Shown one piece after another: positions 50,583 through 58,737 of a stretch of 64,000 nucleotides of DNA. The stretch is from positions 1-64,000 of the forward strand of contig JAJZVM010000021.1 of NCBI GenBank assembly GCA_021845645.1, in the 5' to 3' direction. How positions within the stretch are numbered: the stretch's first letter is position 1; each line of letters begins with the position of its first letter. The DNA is from Bacillota bacterium (lineage in GTDB: Bacteria > Bacillota_E > JAJZYS01 > JAJYTV01). The notes under the pieces are model-generated. The model was given only the letters and a program-made list of their open reading frames with translations. It was not told the DNA's origin and ran no database searches. The position numbers were made by a program, and so were the translations under genes.

Positions 50583-52427
50583 GTGATCGTCATGTTGGGC
50601 ATGCGAGCTCTCGTGCTGGCGGCCGCCGCTACGATCGTCCTGTCCGGCTGTTCGAATGCCTCCGCTCCACGCACGCCTCCGAATCCCCTGCGGCCGATCA
50701 CGGCCACGTTCCTCAACTCCCACGGCGCGCCCTCGGTCACGGCCGTGCAGTTCCTGGACCCGCTGCACGGCTGGATCGGCGTCACGGACACGCCCTACTC
50801 CAAGGGGCAGAAGGGGCTGTCCGGCGGCGTGCTCCTGCGTACGGTCGACGGCGGCCACCGCTGGAAGGTCATGGCGCGTACGAAGTTTCCGATCCTGGCG
50901 ATCGACTTTGCGTCGCCGCAGAACGGCTTCGTGCTGGCTGGCGGCGAGTGGGTCGGGATCCCGCAGTTCACCCTCTACCGCGGCACGGACGGCGGCGGAC
51001 CGCTCCAGGAGCTCTCCCACCCCCGGCCCGACGCGGGGGTGGCCGTGATGCACTTCTCCTCCCCGACGCAAGGGTTCATCGTCAGCCAGAACACGCTGGA
51101 CGTGACGACGGACGGCGGTCGAACATGGCAGGCGTCCTCCGCCCAGCCGAGGCCCGGTTTCTTCGGCGGCCCCATGTCGTACGCGCCCGCCTTCCTCTCG
51201 GCGAGCACCGGCTTCACCGCCCTGGGAAACGGCATTATGCGCACGACGGACGGCGGCCGGTCCTGGCAGAGCGTCTACGCCCTGCCGAATGGCAACGGTG
51301 CCGACGGACCCGTGACCTTCGCGACGCCAGAGGTCGGCTACGCCGCAGTCTGGGTGACCTCGACGCCTCCGCCTTACCAGTTCAGCAGCGTCATTCTGCG
51401 TACTGATGACGGCGGCACGTCCTGGCACGTTGTATCAGGGGGGCCGCCCGGCGGAACGCAGATCGGCTCGCCTCCGCCGATCGGCGCCGAAGTGCTGGCC
51501 GCCTGGGGGAAGGAGAACGTCGCCGTCCGAGTGCAGGGAAGGCTCTACATCAGCCGAGACGGCGGCGCCACCTGGAAGTCCGTCGCCGGGTCGCATCTCG
51601 ACGAACAGATAGCGGCGGGCGTCTTTACCTACGCCCCAGGCGTCGGGCTCCTCGCGGACAGTGTCGATGGCGGCCTGATGCGCCTCGCCGCAAACGACGT
51701 GTGGCAGCCCGTGTGGCCGAATCGCAAGGATTCGGCCTCGCGCGCGAACAGGGACAGTTACGCCTCGTGCGGACGGCGGACGGCGGCCGGACCTGGAGCG
51801 CCGTCCCGGTGCCGGGTGGGAGCGCACCGACAGATCTCACGTTTGCGGGTGCCCGGCCCGGCTGGGTCCTGCGGGGCGCGGGCGCGCGACCTCTAGCGGC
51901 GGCCAACGGCGGGAAGACATTTCGTCCGATTGGCGCACGTGCTCTCCGCACAGCTCTTCCCAGGCGTCAGCGGCTTCCTCCTCGCCCAGCCGGACGTCGC
52001 GAAGCCGCCCATCCTACTCGCCACGTCGGATGGCGGCGAGCGCTTCATGCGGCGGTTCCTACCACGGAAGCGGACGGTCGACGGCACCGTTCGCTTCGCC
52101 TCGCCGCAGGTCGGCTTTGCGGCGTGGGACGAAGCCGTCAGGCTGGCGGACGACGGCAGGCGGCACTGGCGCTTCGTCCCGATGCCCACGTGTCTCTACG
52201 CCTTTGTGCCCATCGCATCGATGGGGACCGATCCTTCGGGCGATCTCTGGCTTTTCGTCGCCAACAACCGGGCTGGCGGCAGCACGACGCCGCAGGAGAT
52301 CTGGATCCGTCATCCGGACGGCGCCTGGGAGGAGGAGCGCTCGCCGGGGGTCGCGCTGCCCTTCGATACGACAGGGGAACCGCTCGATGTCTACTTCCTA
52401 CGCCGAGCGTGGCTTGTACCTCGGTGA
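50583..52427 (+). pseudogene. BNR/YCF48-type beta-propeller lipoprotein, frameshifted
   Basis: The first frame encodes a lipoprotein signal (LVLAAAATIVLSGCS) and repeats of the form LRTVDGGHRWK, VTTDGGRTWQAS, MRTTDGGRSWQS, LRTDDGGTSWHV and ISRDGGATWKS. These are the Asp-box units of sialidase/YCF48-like propellers. Near 51730 the coding continues in another frame (VRTADGGRTWSAV) and near 51930 it returns to the first frame (LATSDGGERFMRRF) up to a stop at 52425-52427. Two compensating shifts within 200 bases suggest either decay or sequence error. If the errors are technical it is an intact 614-residue protein. GTG or ATG near 50583-50592 is the start. Confidence 0.75.
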
Positions 52428-52491
52428 TCTGCGCCGCCTGCCTGGTGCGCTCCGTGTAGCGTGACCCCCACGTCTCAGAGGACGACCCGTA

Positions 52492-53019
52492 TCAAACGTC
52501 CTCCTTCAGCGAGCGAGCGGCAGGGGCCAGCTCCCAGTCGGTGAGATCCGTCCAACGCGTCTCCGGTCCGTTCGGCCCCGCCTGGAGGACTCCGACCGCG
52601 ACCTCCTTCCCGACCCCCCCTGAGATGTGGCGCGAGAGAATGGCGCGCGTCGCCGCGGACGAAGGAAGCTCCAGGACACCTTGGCGCGGGATCCAGGCGA
52701 GGTCGCCCTCGGGTGACACCTGCGGCCCATCGCGCGACGCGCTGCCGAAGTAGACGTACTGCTGGCGGATCTCGACGCCCGCAAGCCGCAGCACGATCGC
52801 CTTCAGCTGCAAGTCCTTGATCTCTGCGGCTGTGAGCGTCGTCTCCTCGGAGATCTCGCGCAGAATTGCAGCTTCTGGATCGTTAAGCTCCGCAGGCTCG
52901 ACGTGGCCCCCGACGCCGGCCCACATACCAGGGAAGAGCCTCGCCTCCTCGGATCGGTGAAGCAGCAGAATGCTCGACGACCGCTCAAGGAATACCACCA
53001 CCATGTGACGCGCACGCAC
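52492..53019 (-). CDS. Nudix hydrolase
   Basis: The 175-residue product has a Nudix box in which GHVEPAEL is followed after a slightly long spacer by REISEETTL. The catalytic helix REISEE is intact. The substrate is a nucleoside diphosphate linked to an unknown group. The canonical spacing is exceeded by two residues, which a few Nudix enzymes tolerate. GTG 53019 has AAGGGG at 9 bases. It is convergent with the BNR-type pseudogene and has no metabolic neighbours. Confidence 0.85.
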   Translation of the reverse strand: MRARHMVVVFLERSSSILLLHRSEEARLFPGMWAGVGGHVEPAELNDPEAAILREISEETTLTAAEIKDLQLKAIVLRLAGVEIRQQYVYFGSASRDGPQVSPEGDLAWIPRQGVLELPSSAATRAILSRHISGGVGKEVAVGVLQAGPNGPETRWTDLTDWELAPAARSLKEDV

Positions 53020-53476
53020 GGCAGATCACCCCTTGGGCGCCACGTCAGAGCCCCTGTGGCAATCTGCACGCTGGCGCCAGACATGCCGGATACTGGCGGC
53101 ACCTTCAACGGAAAGCACCGCAATCCTTGCCTTCGGCGTCCCCACTATGCGTCGCCGGGGAGGATGCAAGAGACGCCCGAATCCATGGCGGCGCGGCGCC
53201 GGACCTGTCTCCGGCCACGGTGGACGGGCTTCGTGGCCCACTGCCCCTGGGCGGCGTCCGCTCCGATCCGGAACAGCGACCACCTGCGAGGGAACGGACT
53301 TCCCCACAATCCAGGTGGATTACAATCGGCCACGACACCGCGAACGTCCCTTGGCCCGTGGGAGCGCTTGCGGAGGTATCGGATCGGAGAACGGGATCGC
53401 GCTGATCTGATCGAACGAGAAGACAAGTGGATGGTGCAGGGCAGGTAAGTGCGCTGTGCTTAGTAGGACGAGGCAT
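53020..53476. other. intergenic region, no gene recognised
   Basis: Open frames of 90-180 codons occur on four frames at once because of high GC. None has a ribosome binding site or family motif. It separates the Nudix gene from repeat copy B. Confidence 0.35.
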
Positions 53477-53653
53477 CCATCTGACCTCGGCACGCCTGTC
53501 ATACGTTTGTCATACGCATAGCCCGGATGCCGCTCTGGGAGCGCGTTCCGGGCGAGGGCACGTAGCGGTCGTGAACCGTACAACAGTTGGTAACGGTGCA
53601 TTATGGATCCTAAGCAACCCCGACTCGGGGAAGTACGCGCAGTTAACACGAAG
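53477..53653. repeat. dispersed ~180-bp repeat, copy B
   Basis: It shares with copy A the order CCATCTGACC, GTCATACgttTGTCATAC, TTCCGGGCGA, GTTGGTAaCGGTGCAT, CCTAAGCAACCCCGACTCGG and CGCGCAGTTAACACGAAG. Identity to A is about three quarters by eye and is higher to C over the shared part. Confidence 0.8.
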
Positions 53654-53790
53654 CCGTGATGACCCGTCGGCGCCGACGAGCAGACGCAGCAGCGGCATGC
53701 CGGCGAGGCGGAGGATGCGGGCCTTGAGCTCGTCGGCCGCAGGGGTCTTCTCAGCACCGTGCTGCCGACCGTCCGGCCGGAAGGGAACGG
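53654..53790 (-). pseudogene. coding remnant cut by repeat copy B
   Basis: The minus strand reads DELKARILRLAGMPLLRLLV and then runs straight into the repeat. This resembles the C-terminal part of nuclease-like DUF2726 domains (DxxKxxxxxxAGIPLLRI). No start is present, and identification is tentative. Confidence 0.35.
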
Positions 53791-53792
53791 CC

Positions 53793-54926
53793 TTAGGGCA
53801 TAGACGCCTTCAGGCCGATGCTGGCCGTCATCAGGGTGTCGACCCATCTTTCGTAGGTCCTATTCCAGTTTGGCGATCGCTGGTAGCCGGCGACGGGCTT
53901 GGCTGGGCTCAGGGTCGCGGCGACGAACGTGTACAACCGCGCCGGCCCGCCCCAAGTGGCCCACAGGGCCACGCCGTAAACGGTCCCGCCGTCCTGCCCT
54001 TCCTTGAAGAGGCGCGCGTGCCCGCCGTCCCACAGGCTGAGCAGGACCAGGCCGGGCGGGTTCCATGCTGGGTATCCTAGAGTCTCCATCAGCTTCGTGA
54101 CCTGCGTGAGATGTGGAAAGTAGGTGTGGACGTTGGGGAGGGTGCATCCTTGGCAGGCCCCGTTTGTGAAGAAGGCGAGGCGTCCTCCCTTGCCGTCGAA
54201 GGTAACCCCGCCGCTGCCGTCCGCTCCCACGCTAACCGTGGCTGCGTTCATCGTGTAGCCGTGCGGCACTAGGAACACCAGTCCGCTCAGGTAGTACGCA
54301 TCCGGGACCGGCCCGGCCGGAAGCGGGTAGATGCTGCGCAGGTGTACCTGCCGCTCGGGTGCGGTCGTCAACTGCCCAGCGCCAGTGGGCGTAATGATCG
54401 CGTAGCCCGGCAGGTCGAAGGTCCTCCCGCCCGCGCGAAGGATCACCGGTTTCATCTTCGTGACCTTTGGGGGCGCCTGCGCAGGCCGCGGCGCGTCCTC
54501 GCGCGCGAGCCGCGCGCAGGCAGCATCGAAGTCCGAACGCGTGGCGGGTGTGAGCGTGACGGTGGAGATCGAACCGTTCGGGTTCAGATTCATTCTGATC
54601 TGTCTCCTGCCCCAGACGCAGAAGATGTTCTTCTCGCCGCCTATGGTCCACCCGTCCTGCAAGGTGATGTTGCAGCTCGCCCCGGTGACGGTGCCCTTGA
54701 ACGGGATCACGCTGCGCTGCAGCTTGACCGTCCCGTAGGTGCCTTGCACATCATACAGGGTCCCGGTGAGCGACGACCCCATGCGCACGGCCTGCACGAA
54801 GAAGATCGACTGACCTGCGGCGTACAGGAACGACAGGTCCGCCAAGGCGGCAGCGGACGCCGCGATGCCGAGGGCAAACACCGCCAGGCACGTCACGCTC
54901 AGCAGACTAGCCAGGAATGCTCGCAT
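53793..54926 (-). CDS. exported DUF4850-like protein
   Basis: The 377-residue product has a signal peptide (RAFLASLLSVTCLAVFALGI, cleavage near ASAAALA). An N-terminal domain of about 100 residues (DVQGTYGTVKLQRSVIPFKG) resembles nothing known to me. The C-terminal half is the DUF4850-like domain shared with the lipoprotein at 48514-49335, including the CQGC pair. ATG 54926 has GGAGGAG upstream. Both paralogues lie beside copies of the dispersed repeat, which may have helped the duplication. Confidence 0.75.
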   Translation of the reverse strand: MRAFLASLLSVTCLAVFALGIAASAAALADLSFLYAAGQSIFFVQAVRMGSSLTGTLYDVQGTYGTVKLQRSVIPFKGTVTGASCNITLQDGWTIGGEKNIFCVWGRRQIRMNLNPNGSISTVTLTPATRSDFDAACARLAREDAPRPAQAPPKVTKMKPVILRAGGRTFDLPGYAIITPTGAGQLTTAPERQVHLRSIYPLPAGPVPDAYYLSGLVFLVPHGYTMNAATVSVGADGSGGVTFDGKGGRLAFFTNGACQGCTLPNVHTYFPHLTQVTKLMETLGYPAWNPPGLVLLSLWDGGHARLFKEGQDGGTVYGVALWATWGGPARLYTFVAATLSPAKPVAGYQRSPNWNRTYERWVDTLMTASIGLKASMP

Positions 54927-54990
54927 GAGTGCTCTCCTCCGTTGTCCGTCAGCGGGAGCGCTGTGGTACGTTCCTTGGCCAGCCCGTCCT

Positions 54991-55524
54991 CTATTCGGGC
55001 GTCATGCCGGGTGACGCGGACACCGTCGTGGTTCTAGACTGGTACTGGCGCAATCGACGGAGAGGTAGGCGGGTGGACTTCAACGTGATAGACGTGCCAC
55101 CGAGCAGCGCGCCTTGCGCGGGCAGGGGCCGCGAAGCCACCAGCGCGGAGCCGGTCCAACGGAAGACAATATATGCCTGCTGACCGTCAAGGCCTACGTC
55201 ACCGGTCCAGACCGTGATGGCATCCGGTGCGGCATCCGTGATGCGCGCCGCGTAAAAGTTGAAGGTCCGCACTTCGCGAGTGCTGATCCAGAACACGAAG
55301 CGGTAGAGCTGATCGTTACTCGGACTGACTCCCTCTGCGGCGCCGAGCGTGCCGCCGTGCCCGTCCGTAGTGTGCATGTACGTGACATACCGATAGGGGT
55401 TCAGTGCAGCCAAGACGCGGCTATGCGTGAGCGTTGCCTGCGCACCCGCAGTCCCAGGAGCCAAGCAGACAGCCGCGAGAAGAGACCCGGCCAGCGGCAG
55501 TCCCCACTTGCGCACAGCACCCAC
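54991..55524 (-). CDS. secreted protein of unknown function
   Basis: The 177-residue product has a signal peptide (RKWGLPLAGSLLAAVCLAPG, cleavage after AGA). The mature part is aromatic and beta-rich (QLYRFVFWISTREVRTFNFY, then AYIVFRWTGSALVASRPL) and ends in a basic tail. No family is recognised. The start is GTG at 55524. It is 64 bases upstream of, and codirectional with, the DUF4850-like gene, so the two may be expressed together. Confidence 0.65.
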   Translation of the reverse strand: MGAVRKWGLPLAGSLLAAVCLAPGTAGAQATLTHSRVLAALNPYRYVTYMHTTDGHGGTLGAAEGVSPSNDQLYRFVFWISTREVRTFNFYAARITDAAPDAITVWTGDVGLDGQQAYIVFRWTGSALVASRPLPAQGALLGGTSITLKSTRLPLRRLRQYQSRTTTVSASPGMTPE

Positions 55525-55660
55525 CTACCCCGTGACCTTCCAAGATAACGTTACCACGATACCCTACACGGCTAACAGCATCTGGCGCCAGTCAGCGTGC
55601 AGCAGCCGGCCGAGCGTCACAATGCCGGTCCGCGCGGCAAAACGCGAGGGCGCCGCCGCG

Positions 55661-55755
55661 TTCGGGGAGGGCCCACGTAGCGGTCGCGAATCCGTACAAC
55701 GGTTGGTAGCGGTGCATTATGGATCCTAAGCAACCCCGACTCGGGCAAGTACGCA
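55661..55755. repeat. dispersed repeat, truncated copy C
   Basis: It matches copy B from CACGTAGCGGTCG through GGTGCATTATGGATCCTAAG to CCCCGACTCGGG, then stops at ACGCATTCGCC, where the Rhs fragment begins. The GTCATAC part is absent. Confidence 0.75.
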
Positions 55756-57057
55756 TTCGCCAAACTCTCCGATCGACCCACCCCAACATGACAGCGAGGC
55801 TCCACGATCTCTTCCTGATATGCACCACCGCCAACCAGCAACGTCCATAACGCATCGCCGCCGACAGCCACACCCCCGGCAGCCACGACACCTGAAGCCC
55901 AGTCCTCAAGCTCTTGCGGACTTCCGTTGACCGGGCAGAAGTTGATGTTCCCAAATCTCGCCTGCTGTGCGATGCTTCCGGCACAGAAGTGCATCCCCGT
56001 CGGATCCACCCAGAGGATCGGGTCGTCCTCGACGTAGACATACCCGTTCTCGCTGCTGGGGTCCCCAAGCGTCCCGGGGTAGGTGTCCGCCGTTGTTAAC
56101 CGACCAACGGTGGGGTCGTAGAGCCGCTGACCGAGCGGGTAGGCACCGAGATCCGCGTTGTAGTACTCCCCGGCGTAGAGCAGGTGCTGCCATGTCGGCG
56201 GACTCCCTGTCCCGCCTGGGCCCGTGCTTGAGATCAGGTTGCCAAACGCGTCGTATGCGTAGGTCCCGCCCACCGCTCCGTTCGGATCGCTCAGGCCCAC
56301 GACGCTGCCGAGAGCGTCTGTGCTGTAGTAGTACGCAGCCTGACCGCTCGTCCCCTGCTGCAACGTGGAGAGCGGAAGACCCCCCTGGATCGCGCAGGTA
56401 GAAGCTCTGCAGGTCGCCATCGCTGCCGAAGGTTCCGATGACGTAGGACCCGTCGTAGAGGTAGTAGACCGCCGCCGTCACGGTACCGTTCTCGGAAGTG
56501 TCGCTCCAGGCGAGATGTCCGAGCCCGTCGTAGCCTTGGTCTACCACGGTCCCGCCGGGCAGGTCGGCTTCGGTCATCTGGTCAAGGCCGTTGTATTGGT
56601 AGGTGGACGTACCCGCGGGTCCGCTGACGCCGGTCTGGTTGCCGTCCTGGTCGTAGCTGTAGGTGCTGGTCCCGCTCCCGTCCGTCGCGGATGTAAGCTC
56701 GCTGTCCGCGTTGTAGGCGTAGGTCGTCGTCTGGCCGCCCGCCGAGAGCGACACCCGGTTACCGTCCGCATCGTAGGTGTAGCCCTGCGTCGACCCGCCA
56801 GGGTTCGTCACCGAGGTGAGGCGCCCTAGCGCGTCGTAGGCGTACTGCTGGGTGCCCTGCGGCGTGGTCTCCGAGAGGCGGTTTCCGTCGGCGTCGTACG
56901 TGTAGCTATACTGCGCCTGCGTGCCGCCGCCGTAGGCGATCTCCTCCGACGTGAGCTGCCCGTCGGCGTCGTAACCGTACGTGGTGACCGTGTCGCCCGG
57001 CTGGCTCATCGACGTGCGCTCGCCCACGCTGTTGTACTGGAAGCTCGTCGTCCCCGA
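55750..57057 (-). pseudogene. orphan Rhs core and tip fragment
   Basis: The minus strand from 57057 encodes YD-repeat Rhs sequence nearly identical to 59200-60357 of the main gene (GERTSMSQPGDTVTTYGYDA to DPTGMHFCAGSIAQQ). A one-base difference in a C-run near 56370 breaks the frame. After PQELEDW the tip differs from the main gene: VGGDALWTLLVGGGAYQEEI. It is then cut by repeat copy C. The upstream end is cut by an IS1634-type element. It is a displaced alternative tip, the usual product of Rhs tip exchange. Confidence 0.85.
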
Positions 57058-57990
57058 GGCGAGTTTGCGCTGCAGTTTTATGAAAGCCGCTCTGGGAGCG
57101 GGATTTCTGGGTCATGGAGAAGGCCTTGGCACTACACCTTCTCCTAACCTATGGATCTCGAGCGGCTGCCGGTGCGCGCATCTCGTCAGTCGATTTCGGA
57201 CGGCCGTTGCCGCAGGTGTGAGAGGTTGGTGACGGGCCTGCAACCGCCGTGATCCATGCAGTTCGCGTTGCGATCATCAAAGCGTTCTTCCTCCATGTCG
57301 TCGAGCGCCGCAGCCACAACTGGCTCTTGAAGGAGGAGTTGCGCAGCAGTGACTTGGCGGAGGGGTTCTCCCCCAACTGCCGGCGCAGCCTGGCGACAAT
57401 CTCCCGGCGCCGGTCCCGATCATGTTCGGCCTCGGCGGGGTTGTAGCAGACGATGTACGTCTCGCCGTCGTCGCCCATCGGCTTGATCCGGATGTTGATC
57501 TTCTCGACCGGCTGCCAGTTGGCCCCCGTATAGGAGAGCGCCTCCTCGACGGCCAGGCTTGGCCTGGCGCCGACGATGTACTCTACGCCGTCCCCGCGCA
57601 ACTCCTTCAGGATCTTGTCGCTGACCATGCCGCGATCGGCGCAGATGATCACCCGCCGGATCTGGAAGCGCGTCTTTAGGGCGCCGCGCATCGCGCGGAA
57701 CGCCTCAACGTCGCTCGTGTTGCCGGGGAAGACCTCGTAGCCGATCGGCACGCCCTGCTTCGTGGCCAAGAGGCCAATCGAAACCGGGCGGCGATCGTAG
57801 CGCTTCTCCTTCGACTTGCCGTACTTGCCAGCGTGCCGAGCGTGGGCCCCGTGAAATAGGTGTTCGTCGTGTCCATCAGGACAAGATCGATTTGGGGCAA
57901 TTGGAAGTACCCCGACGAAAGTGGTGCCGTGGCCGGCTTCCTCCGAGCAGATCGCCCTAGCCACCGCGGCCCCCGAGGATCTGCGCTCAC
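57058..57990 (-). mobile_element. IS1634/IS4-type transposase remnant
   Basis: Pieces of a DDE transposase lie in two frames. DLVLMDTTNTYFTGP comes first, then KSKEKRYDRRPVSIGLLATK, EVFPGNTSDVEAFRAM and RRVIICADRGMVSDKIL, in the order of IS1634 proteins. The C-terminal 100 residues are out of frame. The edge at 57058 interrupts the Rhs fragment and reads GAGTTTGCGCTGCAG, which may be the element end. The other edge is not clear. Confidence 0.8.
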
Positions 57991-58035
57991 AGTGAGCGCC
58001 GTCACCACCGGCTGTTTTGTAGCTAGAGGACAGCG

Positions 58036-58725
58036 TTATACAACGTACGCTCGGAGGCGCCCCACTTGTTCTTGGAGGGTCGGGGGCTCAATCAATCTGT
58101 ACTCCGCTATATCCGTCAGCCTAAAATAGCAGCCCACACCGTCTATGTTGCTTCGAAAACTCGAGTGTTTACGTAGTGAGGTCTCGACTTCCGGGGCACG
58201 CTGGAGCACATCTGCGCTATAAAACGCCTTGTCGACTGGAAGCGAGCATTCTCCCCGACGCACACACTCCAACCCATCGGCATGCCTTTCTACACCGATG
58301 CACCCAAACACCGGGTGTAGGTTTCCAAAGGTTGAAAGGGCGAGATGTTCAACCAGTCTAAACCCGTTGTTGGATGGTTGCGCGGACACTGTCTCATAAC
58401 TGCACACGATCAAGACCTCATATGAGCTTTCGTCCAAGAACTGGACGGCTAGTCTGAACGGGATGTCCCGCCAGACAAACTCCACATCTGACAAGAACAG
58501 CTCATCAATCCGCGACCAATCGAGTGTCTTGAACTGCTTTGCTCCAACGCCATTCCATACTACGGAAAATGAAGCCTCCTTCGGAGACAACTCCAGAAAG
58601 GCTCCCTCTCCAAAACTAACACCTAACTGCTTCAATTCCGACAGGGTCTCCTTAACTCGGTCGTGATGGTATGGTAACTGGTTACACGTGCTAATGACGA
58701 TGTATTCGCCATCACCTATTGACAC
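58036..58725 (-). CDS. candidate Rhs immunity protein
   Basis: The 229-residue product (SIGDGEYIVISTCNQLPYHH...) has no family I recognise. It lies 12 bases after the Rhs toxin gene on the same strand and has a distinctly lower GC content, the standard setting of a cognate immunity gene. It is soluble and mixed alpha/beta, with the middle RDIPFRLAVQFLDESSYEVL. GTG 58725 has GGGAGG at 7 bases. It ends just before the transposase remnant. Confidence 0.65.
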   Translation of the reverse strand: MSIGDGEYIVISTCNQLPYHHDRVKETLSELKQLGVSFGEGAFLELSPKEASFSVVWNGVGAKQFKTLDWSRIDELFLSDVEFVWRDIPFRLAVQFLDESSYEVLIVCSYETVSAQPSNNGFRLVEHLALSTFGNLHPVFGCIGVERHADGLECVRRGECSLPVDKAFYSADVLQRAPEVETSLRKHSSFRSNIDGVGCYFRLTDIAEYRLIEPPTLQEQVGRLRAYVV

Positions 58726-58737
58726 TCATCCACCTCC

